A stretch of 64,000 nucleotides of DNA from Opisthorchis felineus (taxonomy: Eukaryota; Platyhelminthes; Trematoda; Opisthorchiida; Opisthorchiidae): assembly GCA_004794785.1 (NCBI GenBank), contig SJOL01009432.1, positions 335,166-399,165 of the forward strand. The letters are read 5' to 3'. Positions within the stretch are counted from its first letter, which is position 1, and the number at the start of each line of letters is the position of its first letter. The notes beneath the pieces were generated by a model. That model was not told the DNA's origin. It searched no databases and saw only the letters and a program-made list of their open reading frames with translations. The position numbers and the translations under genes were made by a program. This document shows, one piece after another, positions 21,676 to 36,500 of the stretch.

Positions 21676-24600
21676 CTGTAAGAAAATAAAATAGCTTAGG
21701 AAATCGCTGCCAATAGTTCGGTAACAATACATCCTAAGACTACTTTAGCATGTATGCCTTGAAAACTGGAATGACAAATGAATGCATCTCAGGGTCCGAG
21801 CAATATTTTAATCTAAAAAACAGTTGGCGATGCTGTGCTGGCATCAGAACAAATAAACCGACATGGCAGATGATAATCGCAAAAAATTAAGCCACATTTA
21901 GATAGAGATGGGCTAAAGAAGAGAACTGTTATTAGCAGTGTATCCGCACTGAATATTCTAATGGAAGGCTACTTCCCGTGAGTTGGATCCTCATGTATTA
22001 TGGCTGGAATGTCCTGTTTCTAACTATTCACCAACGATCCGGGACTCCATGAGAGCTTGATTTTATATCAGCAAGTTTTCTTTGAAGGATTCTTTTTACT
22101 AAGACTCACTGTTATGTGAGGGAGCTACGCGATAGCTTCGCTGCAGGATCACCATTGGCTGCGGAATATAGCTATTTACATCAGGGTCGTTAACCACTCG
22201 TTGTCTATCACATCGAATGGTTCATCTGCAAGCGTGAGTTTTGGGTTTGATCTCAATCCGTCTTGCACGGCTGAGGCGCCTACTGAGCCGTGCAGCAGAA
22301 TTACTTTGGTTATTTGAAATAGTTAGCATTTCTCAGGGTCTGGTTCAGGAAGATAATGGAGACTCATGCAGCAACGATTACGCAATTAAAGAGGAAGGGT
22401 GACAGAGGGCACCCTAACATGACACTACTGGGTTTTGTGAACTCAAGAGACACATACGGGTTTCAGTTTTAGACCTTGTCTTAAAGTGAAGGAACAACTG
22501 ATGTAAACCTGGCCAGGGCGAAGCCTAGCTCGATTCTCGCGAATATTACGCTCCCGATGATGGTTAACCTGCGTAGGATAGTAGCAGGTATGGTCACTAG
22601 ATTCATACCCTGGCGGTACTCGCACAATGATCTTGCGTATTTCAAAATGAGCAACAATGTCGTATCGAAGCTCATTACAGGTAGGTGACTGCTACATGGT
22701 CCAATTGAGTTCAGGGCTGGCTTGCAGTGCGTGGCCTCCAGATAACACGGTGTGAGCGCTTGTGCTAAGTTTCTACTGTTTAAAGACAACTGAAGCCCAA
22801 CATATAACTGAACACTTCGACTTCATTGACTGTGCGGTGAGTGCCAACCCCAATCGTTCGCCAAGATGGGTTACCTCCGAACTTAGTAAGCCGACGTGGA
22901 TATTCATAATACCTAGCAGAATCACGATATTTGTACCTTTCACTGACCGAAGCAACCGTGACAAATTTCGATAGAGGCTCTCTTTCTCAGCTTCAGAGCT
23001 TTTACGCCAACACAACAAACACTCCAGTTAACACGTGGAGACTCATTGATCTTGATTGAACCAGTCGGTAGAACAACACAAAGATTATTACTGGAATCCA
23101 ATCCAGTAAGGCGCACTCAACCCTAGGGCTAAGCACAACTCTCACGTCGTAGACACCACGAGCCAACGCATTAGGATCACCAAACACACGAAGAGTAAAG
23201 TGTGAGAAATCTGGGCTCGTCCCAAGCGGCTTGAGATGTATGACCGAACTGGGGTCTTGTATGTGTGTTTCGGAGACAACACACACTATTCGAAAGAGCA
23301 AACAATGTCTGAGCAGGATCTACCTGTTGCTAATTTGAGACGGAGTATAGACGTCGAAAACCTCAATATGGAACAGATCCCTCGAATTTAATAATGAATT
23401 TAGTTCTATTTATTTTACCGGATAGAAGCTTAGATACGAAAATATGATTAGGTGATTGACGGCTGAATAAGTCAGTAGGACTTGGGTGAGAGACGTGTGG
23501 GAAGGAGTCAATGAACGAAGAGCTGCAAGGGCGGATGCGTCCCGGTTACCTAGACCGAAGAAGAGGGGTTGATTGAGGTACCCCACCATGTGTCTAACTC
23601 GAAAAATTGACCTACAAGACAGCGGTTGTTAGGATTTTCTTGAAGGAACCTTCCGAGGCCGATGACGTAACAACCTGACCCTGTGGCAGCAGGGGGTTGA
23701 CCTGGCCCGAGGGCGCACAAAGCATAGATGCCTGACTCTTTATAGTGCTACACACGCTAGATGCGTTTGGAGCCGCGCCGGGCTCGGGTAAGGTTTATTT
23801 TTCGACCGTGTGCACGCACCGATTGTGACCGTCAACCGTTGGGCGATTGGGGTGTGCGGTTTTCAGGGCCAACCCTTTCGAACGTCCAACTGCTTCCATA
23901 AATATGGACATATTAGTCGCCTGAAAAAAGCACCTTAATGCCTTCACACTCCTATCGCGGAGGATAGTACGACTATGCCTCTAGACCGCCTTATAACACA
24001 GTACGGGAACTCGTTGTTCCTCGTCAGGCTGCTCGCTATTGGGCTTCCTGGCATTTTTGAACCTTAAGGAACTGAGTTCCAACCAGTATAGCCCGTAGGA
24101 TTTTTGCAGTACTTAAGACCGACCACCACGATGAGATTACGGCTTCAGACTGGGATTTCACAGCCCAACTATTTCTGGGGCCATCATATTTACTGGGGCT
24201 TTAGAGAGGCCGACGACCTTAGAAGACACATAGCAGCCGTTTTGCGCCAGTTTTGGCTACTGGTTAACACTCGTTCAGCTGTAGCACCCTTTCGGTGCCT
24301 AACTGCCATGCCACCAGAAAGAAGCATGAGGACTGGGATACTGCCAGGTTGCCCAAGCCTGAACAAGGGGAGTCGAGAGGCAGAGGTCGGGTTCGAACCA
24401 CGGACCTTCCGGTTAGTAAATTCGCGCTCTAACCACTGAGCTATCTCGCCCAGATAGGATTCTGTGTGGGGCATCAAGGCATTGGTCCCACTACTTCAGC
24501 GTTCGGACCACAGAAGGCATATTGTGTTGCGTCCAAAATCAACAAACATCTATAATCCAAAGACGTTCAAACACTGAACTATGCTATTGAAATAAATTCC

Positions 24601-27600
24601 CGAACAATCAACTTGATTGTAGGGAAATGTGGCTTTGAGGTATTTTGAAGCTGATAGCTCTTGGGACATGGGATGACTCAGATGGAATAAATCAACGGTA
24701 AATTTTTCGAGATGGTTTTCAAGTGACTTCGATGATTCCATTCGTTCGTGACTGACCAACTGGGGAGAAATACAGTAACTGTCAGAATAACAGCTAACAA
24801 CCAGTTAAATATACGGCAACTTGTAGAGCAGATAGCCAGATTTTACGGACCAATGTCTCATATGAGACTTTCGCTATGCCATGGGTTAGCTCAACCAGAA
24901 GGCCAACATTTTTGCAAAACTGCGTGAAATACGACAGAGCTTATGAATCCACCGACTGGTTGTGCAAACGAAACAGCCGGAATGGCTTATAGGTTACCTG
25001 TAGCAAAAATCTTCGTGTGGTGGAGGACGCAGACCAAGCAAAGCATATTGATCGTGCGCAATGTCTGACTGGGTCACCGGAATCTTCGCCTTAGACATGG
25101 CGGCTCGTGCTGCCGCAGTTGTTGGTTGAATGAGTGCCCGGTCCCGACGAGCCGAAGCATGAGTTGAGGCCGCCGCAAGTAAACTGACCACAGAGAAAGC
25201 CTGCGGCTTTTGTTCTGCCACTTCTTCGTTTGCCGTTCGGCTTTTATTGAGAGACCCCCGGCCAGCATTCGTGTCCACAGGCGTTTCGGATGCAGATCCT
25301 TTTGCCTTCGACTTCCGACGTTCGTTAATCGCCGACTGCGAGGACACCGGCACATCAGTAACTTGGGATTGAACTGAATCAAAACTTTTTGGTAAGTTGA
25401 GCGTGCTGGCGCATGTATCTGCACCACATAAACAGAGAGAGGCTGCCCCCATCAAACCGGTGGAAAGAAACTGCGAAGCCCGGTAATCGACGGTCAACTC
25501 CTCGTTTGGCGCGATTGTCTTCAAGGCGAAAAGACCTGAGAGGCAAATAAAAAGGTATACAGTAACCCCAGGAAGGAACAGTCGAGATCAGGGAAGCAAA
25601 AGAACGAAGATTTGGCGGTGAGATATCTTCAGATACATGAAACGATTTGAAATGAACGGAATTCCATACGGATGAATCCGGTATCTGGTTTTACTTAACA
25701 CTTAGTCCATCCGAGTACCCAAATCTTCGCGCAACAGCGACATGAGGTGGAATGGCGAAGACGAAGGCCATCCTGGAAATTGACTCACGGCCAGTCGTAA
25801 TTGAGGCAAACCGCAATGTCGAAGGACGGAACTATCGACAGCACCAGCTTGATCTATAAACTTCTGGGTTGAAATCGTCTCTTAAGAAGTTCGAAACCTA
25901 TGGTAAAACTTTTTAGTGTGCATAACCAAGTAAGTTGGAGTATGTTACAGATGGTTGACGCCAGAATATTGATCGATGACCCAAGCAACTTAGCTGTTCG
26001 ACGAGGGTCACAACCGTGAATGTTTTTCCAACCTGGCAGGCAGTTCTGGATGTGGACCGTAACCAGAATAATGTGGCTAACATCTGTTGCCCGGTCTATA
26101 AGGATGTAATTCACACGATGAGGTAAGCATTGAGATAACCTTGTTAAGACTAGGGTATAAGAAAGATTCACCGTTGTTCTCCTGGGGAACGGTTACCTAC
26201 GCAACCTTAGGGCCCAAAAAGAAGCGAGCCACCCGGACGGTGTTCACTCTAACAAGTATGTGGACTGGCGCTCGCCACACATGCCTTTTGGGTCACCAAC
26301 GGCTTGTGTTCTTCCGGCTGCTCAGCATCAATAAGTGGACCGAAGTTATTCCCTACAAAATAAAAGTGACTGCCTTGTTGCTGAAATGCCACCAACTCTT
26401 CAGCTAAATCAGCAGCTCCCGACCGGAGAAAGCTGCTACAATATTGACCGTTGGCTCGAATTTTTTTCAGTTTGATGTTTGGGTCATTTGACAATCATCA
26501 CCATTATGTTTTTAAACCTACACTTTTGTTGTCCATTTTTTTATTCGTACTCGAAGTGTGATCGGAACGGGTAAAGGGTTAACATGTGTTGAAAATAACT
26601 AGTGACACTCTGTATTAATAGTCGTATTTGTTGTTGGTTTGTTCGCTGAGCTCGGCAACTTGATTACAAACGTTTCATCACCAATCGAGATGACATCACC
26701 AGTGCGTTGTTAGGCAGCGTGGCGATGGGTCGGTGGATATGCGCTGAATAGTGTTGCGTGTGTTAATATACGTGCTGCTAGCAGGGGCGACTTTCGATCA
26801 CGATTGATTGTTGGGTCGGGAGGTTCCATCGGTTAGTCTGTTATCCTGTGACCTAATTTGTCGCTGATCATGTGGCCTCTGGGGTTGGCCTGCCCCGCTC
26901 TCGTACTCTAGTCGGTGCTGGAGTGAACTGTCACTGACCTCTCTGGGCTCCAGTTTGTGACCTTTGTTGATCTGACTCCAAGGAGTTTCTTGTTTCTTGG
27001 TTTACTCAACGCACAACCACCGACCCATCAATACGCTCCACTACGCGCCAAAAAAACGCATTCACGATGTCACCTCGATTCGTGATGAAACGTTTGCGAT
27101 CGAATTGCCCAGCTCAATGAACAAACCAACGACCATATCCGCTACCCGAGTTACCAACATTCTCCTCAATAGTCTTATTTGTGTTCCCGCTACAGTCGTC
27201 CTAGGGTTGACACGTTGCGTATGTCTAAGGCCTAAACAAGGTTAAGAAACTAAGACGACCGATTACGTCTGAAAAAGTTGCTCCAACCATTTGCTTACTT
27301 TAGCTCATAATAGGCTCTCCGACAACACAAAAAACAGCCAAAAGAAAATTCGACGGAGATCCGGCGATAGGATTTAGAAACAACACATCTTGGAGCCTAG
27401 CCTAAAATGAAATAAATAATTGTTATTGTTACTTGCTGTTGCACAGGCGGACAAGTCGTTAGTTCGACCGATCGAGCTCGAAGGAGTTGTGTTAAGGCGC
27501 GACCTTGGGAAAACAAGGTCCGTAGTTTGAACCTAATGTCGACAGCTCGACTGCTTCTGTCTAGGCTCGGGCAAACTGGCACTATCTCTGCCCTCGTGCC

Positions 27601-30600
27601 TCCGGGTGGCGTGGCACTTAGGCACCGAAAGGGTGTTATAGCTGAACGATTTTTTATCGGGCATCAGAAGTGGAACGTCACACTGTACTACTGTGTTCAT
27701 CAAAATATGGTTCCTGCTTCATCCCTCCGTCACCAATCATTAAGCTGTTTTCCACACTATCCGATGGAGCTATCACGTACAGTGTCAAGACCGTTCTTTT
27801 TAAGTTCGGTGTAGGTAGGCTTCGTTTTCCATCTTATCTACGGTTCATCACATAGGTCTGAAGGACATTTGTTTTGACTTTCATGCCGACTGTACGGAGG
27901 GAAGATAAAATCTCATAAAGGAAAGGAATAATTCTATCAGGTCACTCACTGTTGAGAATTTGATGTTGATACCTTCATCCAGCTACAAGCTTAGAAACAG
28001 GCAAGAAATGCGATACCTGCAGCCAGTAGTCCATTGAAACGTCAGCTGATTTGAACGCTACCATCATCCGTAACTATAGACCGTTTTACCGATGATTTGG
28101 GAAAGTGGAGGCGCATTTGAGGCGGTAATGATATAATTGATGCGTAAATACGGGCTTGTCAGTGGACTTTTAAGTGGGGAGATTACGACGGGAGCTATGC
28201 ATTGAAGGCAATAGCTTGGACGCACGAGCGCCATTGAGGGCGCGACTGGGCCATGTCTAACAATGTCTCTAACCATTTATGTGACCCGTCTCGGGGTCCC
28301 CATCCAGGGAGACAGTAATGACGAGGGCAATTGAATTTGCTGCTAATGGCTTTCATACTTCGCTGCCAAGTCATTGTTTGACTTCCTCTGACTCGTTTTT
28401 ACCCTTCGCGTGGTTGTACGAAAAGAGCCCTTCGAGGAAGTCGGTCGACTTGCATACGGAGCACGTGACAAAGCTAGCGCAACCTATGGGCTGTGATCAG
28501 TTCATCAATTGTGGGCGAGTTATTTATTCCGAAAACCATTCGACGTACTTCTGCATTACTGGTCCGGTGTTCCAACCGGACTCGGGCAACGCTCCGAAGA
28601 CATCGATGGTCAAACAATAAAAGTTTTTGGAGTCCCCAGCGCGCAGCGGCCAGGTTTCCGAACGTATAATAATATGGAGTGCACCGCAGCACTGTAAACT
28701 CTACCCTTGACAGATAAGCTGTGCTTACGCCACAGGTGATGCAGGTTCACAAAGGTTGCTCTGACCTTCCCAATCCGGATGGAAATATCGTCTTTCGCGA
28801 GACCACCGGGACTGATACAGTTGTCCAGGTAGATAAGTTTGTCTACTACCTCAATCGGCTCATCGGCAAGCACGAGGCTAGGGTTCGAGCCCAGCCAGTC
28901 TTGCAGCAGCACTCTACTCCTTGCAAGTGTGAAGCGCATGCCAAACCGTGAGGCAGAATTATTTAGATTGTTGAATGCTGTTTGCATTACCACGGCATCA
29001 GATCCAAGAAGAGTTATCCCGCCTCCGTACTCGATATCTGCGAGCGGACGCCCCGGGAGCACTTCTACTCCACAGGCACTAGAGGCTGGTAGTGATTGTT
29101 CCATTACTCAGATTATTTAATATTGCTTGAATTACGACGGCGCCAGATCCAAGAAGAGCTATGTCGTTGATACCTATGAGTAAATACCCTAGGAGCATTT
29201 CGAACCCACAGGACTTACAGGCTGGTAGTGAGTCTTCCATAATCCTATCTATGATGAAGTTGAAGTGGAAAGGTGAAAAAGGAAAGCCTTGCCTGAAATC
29301 ACTTGATGTAATGAACTCAGGTGAGAGCTTCCCGTAGACCTTTACATGTAAGCGGGAGTTGGCGTACAGCGCCTTAAGGAAGGTCAAGAATTTACGGGGG
29401 ACACCTTTGCTCCATAGACACTGCCATAGTGCCTGACGTTGCACAGAGTCAAAGGCGGCTTTCAAGTCAAGCAAGACAATCAGTATTGGTCGCTAGAAGC
29501 TGTGTCCCTGTTCGAGAATCTGTCGGGAGGTGCAAATGTGATCGATGCATCATCTGGCAGGACGGAACCCAACTTGGTTTTCACTTAGTTTCTCCCTGTG
29601 TTCAGTCAACCTTCGAATGAAAAGACCAGGGAGCACTTTCAATGCCACATCTACCAGGCTGCTGCCAAGGTGGTTTTCACACAGCGTCCGCGTACCCTTT
29701 TCGAAGACAGGGATAACTGTCGACATGCCACATTGTGCAGGCACTTTCTCTTCACTCCATATCGCACCAATTAGTTTTGTCAGATTGGTCATCAGGGATT
29801 CTCCGCCTTCTTTGAAGAGGGCTGGATAGAGACCGTCCGGTCCTGGTGCCTTGTCATGTTTCAGTACGGATATTTCGTACTTTATTTCTTATTCCGACGG
29901 GCGACCAAGGTTTACATTCCATTCACCCGTATGCACTGTGTGTGTTGCATGGGGCCAGCTACACTGTCCTTCGAAATGTTCGGCCTATCTTTCCAGTCGA
30001 CCTTTTGCGAGTGAATTATTGAGCCGTCTTTTTCACTTATTGTTTCACTGACTGTTGCTTACCTAGCGCCAGTGGATCGCATCGGTTGACATGGGACACG
30101 GCTGTTTCCTCTAGCAAAAGCTTTCTCCATCTCCCGAGCTTTCGATGTCCACCACAGCTCTCGGTCTTTCCTTAGGCTCTTCACTACTTGGCGTTTGAAG
30201 GATTTGCGTGCGCCGGCGTGCTCGTTGCCTGATGGTATGGATTTCATGGCATCACTCATAACTAGCGATCTCGACAACCTCCAGTGGTCATTTGATCGTA
30301 TCCGAGAAGTCGGACAGACAGCACCGAAAGTCGCCAACATAGATCATTTCACAGTAAGCCACACTTCATCCACGTGCTCGCTACCAGTACAGTATTGGTT
30401 TACTGTGGAGAGTTGTTGGGCTAGCTCAGATCGATACTGTTGAGCTATGGTATTTCTTCTTGCTGACTTGCGAGGGCCGATTTTTCACAAACTGAGAGTC
30501 AATCAACAACTCTGCGCAGGCGTCCACTGGGTGCATGACAATTGACCCGCAAACCCCTCAAGAGACCAGTGGATCGTATCATTATCGGGCGGTACATAAG

Positions 30601-33556
30601 TTCGATGTTATGCTGCCTGCTTCTGACCCGCATATTGGATAAAAGGAAGGAAACGCACAAATAAGGAACGGGAAGCCCTGGCAAGATAATTTACAATTTA
30701 GTCTGAAGACAAGTGATTCAAACAGACAGTGTGGAACATCGCAACAACTCACCAACATGTGGTTTATCTCCAGTGAGCCAACTCTCAGCCAGCAAATTCG
30801 GTTCACAAGAGTGGTTGATGAATCGGGAAAGGTTACCCTGTTTGTGTGCATCTACAACGAAATCCAGGTCGGAACTGAGGCGGGCAAGATAGGTTTCGGC
30901 TAGTGGTTGAAAGCCTTTTCGTGACGAACTGATGTTTGCCAGTGCATTTGGACCAAGAGCTTCGAGTATTCGCTGATTGGCGTCGTCCAGTGTGATGATT
31001 TCTCCGACATATTCGGTGACTAAATCACCCTGTTTTTTTAATTACCAAACCAAAAAAGAGGTATGGGTAGAAGACTGAACAAGTGGAAGAAAGTACGGCA
31101 TATTTTACAGAAACCACATTGCGGAAAGTAAAAAAAATACGACCACTATCGTAATCTACCTTCTCATCAGGCGTATAGCCAAGGATGTGGTCCAACACTT
31201 CAGCTCGTTAGTGTTAACTGGATTGAAACTTGCCTACATACCAGAGTTTCCATTATGGATTTCTTTAGCATCGTTCGCCGAACGATTCGAGTCAAACGAG
31301 CGATTCGGAGCTTAGTATGAATGCCAAGCCGGTAGCAAAATCATCCGAGATTCCGTCTTCTGAATAACAGTGCCACAGGCGAGCACCGGCGGTCAGGTTG
31401 ATCGAAATAAAAACAGTTGAATGGAACTGCCGTTGTAGACACTTACTGGTTTGAATGATTTGTTGGCTTTCAACCCGAAGCCACGATTGACAGTCCGAAA
31501 TAAGGTCACCCGATCAGTCTCGGATGTGAGAAGCATTTGGGCGAACCGTCTATTACCACAGTCCTTGGTCCCAAAGGAGCAAACCGCACTGGCACAGTCG
31601 GCTCGATTCCGTACATGAATACAACCAGACTTGTTTGAACACATAGTGTTTGTAGTTGATGAGGTCGCACAAGAACAAGGCGAGGACGGAACTCTGGAAG
31701 TGATGAGTTTGTGAAGCTAAGCAAAAAAGAAAAACAGATGCTATGATGAAGACCAAAAGAAAGGGAAGATTGCCATACACATTAGGGTTCCCCACGCACA
31801 TGCAGTTGGGACTTTCACCTCTGCGTCTGGAAACAATGCATTGTAGGTCTAATCCCAGAAAGGTCCCGCAATGATCTGGCCACTTTTCTTTTAGGCTAAC
31901 CCTATGTCCCCTTCCCTACCCCATTTCTTTCTTCTTTCCACTACAAAGCTTTATTCAGATAAATTAACATGGTTGTATGGCAGTGAAGCACGAATGTTTC
32001 TATCTGGTTTTGCTGTCAAGGATGATGATGATGATGAATAGCGCGGCAATGCGAGTGGCCGGATCATGCATTCACGGTTCAGTTCAACCTTTCAGCTCTT
32101 GGCTGTTTTGAGATACCGTCCTTCCGAAGCAGGGTAACAACACCTACGGACAGATTGGTAGTGCTTTTGCTTCCTACATTCCATTAAGTTGCCAAAATAG
32201 ACCATGTTTCGTCCCTCCGTCTATGATGTGAGGAACATCGGTTATAAAGCAGACAAAACGCTCGCGTTACCGTGGTGAGATTCAATTCGGGTTCTAATGT
32301 GAATCGACCTTCTGATGTAACCCTAGAGACCCCATTGTTTAGTCACGTCAGACATTACCGTTCTGTATAAAATAGATCCGAAGTTGACCGAAACTCTACA
32401 GAAAACTAGGAGATAACAGGAGTAACACAACACACCTTATGAATTGGGTAGTTGTACATTCGGTCCTTTCACAGGTCTTGGTCTCAGATACCGAAATCTA
32501 CCCCGAGAACGGCAATCTATAGAGTACCTGACGGGAGGGTTAACATCTAATTATTGTTCATGTAGATGTACATTATCGACAGACCACGTGGCACGGGAGT
32601 GCACTTAGAGTATGTGGAGCCCGAACGACAGGTCAAAACGAATACTTAGTGGTTTCAACCGAGTTAACGTGTCTGTAGTGCGTAAGGAGTTCTGGATTTC
32701 AGAGAAATATACAGGTTAACCTCAGTACAGTCTACCTCTAGGTGCAACGTAGTGCGGTCTCGGGAGAGTGATCCAATCAGGCAGGTTGGCGCAAGCACAA
32801 AATAATTTGCGAAAGGAGTGAAGACAGGAGTCTGGACAAGCAAAGAAATGGTACTTATCAATACGGATTCCCTATAGATGGTCATTGTATTTTCAGGGCT
32901 TCAACTACATCATCAACTTTTACGGATTCTAAGGCGATCAGACCAGATCACACATATATATAACTGAAAATGGGTAGTAGTGGGGCATCCTAACTTACTT
33001 TCGGCCATAGTTTTTCAGGGAAAATAGTGCTGTGCAACGGTGTCAGTTCAGCCAGTGCGAGTGCTTTACTTTCTTCTTCCAGGGACGGATGGATACCAAC
33101 ATCAGCGTCCATGGATGCCGGTGGCAAGAGTTCTTCATCCGGCAAAGGATCGGCATGCATAGAAGTCAATGGTAGGCCTCGTTTGAGCACATGGTTAACG
33201 TATAGTTGATAGGCTTTCGGTGCGCGCTTCAATGCTGAGGACGAGAGGTAGTACACGTTATGTCATGACTGAGACAAACAGAATAAGGACCATACATGTG
33301 GTAACCTAGCGGCCAAGGGGGATAAATAAAAAGTGCACTATTATCGCAATTTTTCATAACAGAAAGATGCAGTGGTCTCAAAAAACCATGGTAAGCAGTA
33401 AACGGATTTGGATGAGATCCAATCAAACATTCTCAGTTCACTGGACAATTGACGGACTCGGACCTAGAATCGGCAAAAAAAGTTGCACAAAACCTGAAGC
33501 CCTAGTGTCTGTTCCTTTGGATAGGAACACGACTTCATGATGCAGCTTACCACTAT

Positions 33557-33588
<32 letters not shown>

Positions 33589-36500
33589 GGGGAACATAAA
33601 CATGAGTCAGGGCATCTATTTCCTTCTTATTGGACCCCAGGCTGGTAGCATACGACTCCAACTATGTTCAGCTGCTGTGAGTGGCTGACTGGAACGCTTG
33701 GCAATGCAGAAACAACTGTATATCCTAATCAACCAGCTTTATCTGAAAGTGCCTTTTCGAAGTACCTTTGACTCTGTCATGGCTGAAAAAGTCTAGAAGT
33801 CCATCCAACACACCTGAAAATCATGGAGTTATAACTACGGTTCAGACGACTAAGCAATGCTAATGATGACGGTAGATACGACTGCATCAAACTGAAAAGC
33901 AAAAACGCGTCCCTTCGAAATGCCCATATTGGACAGCTCTGATGCACAAGATATCCGAAAGGAGAAAAACAGACAACGACAGCAAATGGAAAGGAAACCA
34001 CGGCGGAAAGAGTCCTCGGCCTTCTCCGAGTGGGGGAACGATGCCTCTTATGTCAGTCAGTCAGCTTTTCGGTTGACTAAAGTGCAGTAGTCCCAGGCTG
34101 ACGATGAACTCTTCGGCGACCCCTTCACTGGGGGTCACTTTTGGAGGATTATTAGAATTCGATCATACCAGAGAGGTGAGCATATTTCAGAAGGACCAGT
34201 GACTTCTTCCTTGCGAGAGTTCTGTGGTGCTATCTGACAGGACATTAGACAAGAGTACTTACTATGTCAACGGAGGATCGGAGTCTTGTTTCTAGGTCCA
34301 GCTAGTTATCACTGACTAGTCAGAAAAACTGAATTGAGAAGTAGCCAGCATAAACAACTTGGAGATAAAGCACGTAGCATAGAAAAGCTCATCGGTGCAA
34401 TGAGAAATAGCGGTAACGCTTGCGGTTTTAGAAACACGAGATGACTTTCCATTTGCGCCCAAAAATCTCCAGATCTTGTAGTCTACCATCTGTTGATCCG
34501 TCGTACAAGAATATATTTTTATGACGACTGTGTGACCATGTACGAAGTTAAGCCGCCGAAACAAAACTGTTGTCTATTCGAGCACATTAGGACGGACTGC
34601 TGTACTTGGACCACGTCATGAGACGCTGTGGCCCACATATACAATCACCATAATGCAACACAATGCAATCAAAAAATACACAGTCGCTTCTAAGCATGAA
34701 TGATGTACTTATTCTTAGATCGCATTCGCAGCTCAACTAACCAAGCGTCAAAAAAATCTGGCAGTACGTTTAACGATGGAGCTGATTCAACGAATAATAT
34801 AAGGCACTAACTTCGGGTTATGTGGACTACTCAGCCTCCCTGAGCAACCATAAACCAACACAATTAACCGGCACATAAAGATAAAAGTGTCCGTCATATC
34901 GAAACGAAGTTACTCAAACTGTGGCACTTAATCACTGAATGAAAGTGCACCAGATGCACGCAGTCAATTAACCAAGAGCAAAGTGCACTCAGCGACGAGG
35001 GATACACGTGACGCGATTTTCACGGTGCGCTTAGGTCAACGATGTACTCAAGCCCTAGTGCTCGATTAAGGTTGGAAACTGATGTACCCAACCAAATCAT
35101 GAGTGCTCACTATCGTCTATATGATCGTCTGATATGGGTGAGCACTGATGCCAAGCCGAATAGTGTCGGACCCGTGCAAATTGAGCGAGCACAAAGAGCT
35201 GAACATCATTATAGAAAACCAATTTTTTTACTATGCATGACAAGAAAAAAGTAACTCACCGCGCGTGAACGCTTTTTCCACGCTCTTCGTACCGTGACTG
35301 TCTTTCGCGGCGGAAGACTTGAGGCCGATTTCGTAGGGTAAAACAGCACCGCGAGCTACCCACTGATACTCGTCCGAGCCCAAAAAGTGCACAGGGAACG
35401 TACCCTCAGGATGAGTCATATTGAGGATGTTGATGGGAGCGTTGCGGGCGTGAATAATTTCACAGGGCCACCAACGAAAGTGCATGATCTTAGCCCAAAT
35501 GATTTGAGCATAACGTGGAAACACCCCGTTTCTGAAGTAGAAACAGAAATAGGAAATTGTCGGGTTTGCGAGCATAAAGTTCAGACGAGTAAAGTCATCC
35601 ATACGGCGGTCTTGCGAAAAATACTGCTTAAATGCGCATTTGCTACACACCGCCCTCGACTGTATGTAAAACCGGTGATTCCAGAATATCTGTGTGATAT
35701 GAGATCCAAATGGCTGTCGACATTTCAAAAGTTGCGCCACTCCGACGGCGAAACAGTTGTCAAACTCTGGAGAGAGTGCATGCATAGTACAGAACTTCTG
35801 ATCAGTCCTCTGAAGCTTATATTGAGTTCGGGAGAGACCACATCCCAGCTCCGACCGTGGACCACTTTTCCGGCATAAGTTAGTCAAACTCCTCTCAAAT
35901 GAGATCATAAAATCATTTATTCTGCTATTGCAATGCGAGACCAGGCGTTCGTGCGTCCTATCGCAAATTCACTAGAGGCTTTTGCAAATGAACGTAAACC
36001 GAACACGTAGCTTTTGTGACTGTGGGATGTAGGGAAGAGGAAGTAACAAGCACACCCAATAGCTAACCTCCTGATTTCATTGGGGGTTATCGTGCGGTAT
36101 TCAGTGTTCATAGGCTTAAGGCCTTACGATACGGGCAGGTCAACATGAGCCTTAGAAATAGTGTACAGAAATCCATTAAGCAAACCTGTACTTTCACTGA
36201 AAATTCGTCGCCACATATGAGCAATCATCCTGGATTACGCATCAGTGGCTTGTTCCTACCTGATCCAGTAGAAGAAGAGAATGTTTATACATGAGAACGA
36301 CTCGTGTCTAGTGTCTCGCACCGAAAGTACGGTAATAACTGCAAGACGTTCGGAGTAAGAGATGTATCATGCAGAATATCAGTTAACGTTGTTTCTAAAG
36401 ATTTTTGCAGTTTTTTTATATGCAACTTTATTGGTTCCGTCTCATGGGAGATGGCTTTCGGTCGATCCTCTTGGGTGGCCTCTCCAGAGAGAGCTAACTG

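Noticed and set aside
24421..24453. Possible tRNA gene (minus strand)
   Set aside because: A and B boxes are perfect, but the cloverleaf is not closed by a proper acceptor stem, and the unit continues into a body shared with five other copies, so it is a SINE.
28721..29120. Plus-strand open frames over the LINE copy
   Set aside because: Antisense shadows of the family B reverse transcriptase region.
33740..34070. Possible further LINE with an FDSV motif
   Set aside because: Only a few residues resemble a reverse transcriptase and the frame is heavily interrupted; too weak to annotate as an element.
35387..35878. Plus-strand open frame of 163 codons
   Set aside because: It lies antisense over the NSD PWWP2 exon, which has clear domain and splice evidence; no domain in the plus-strand reading.
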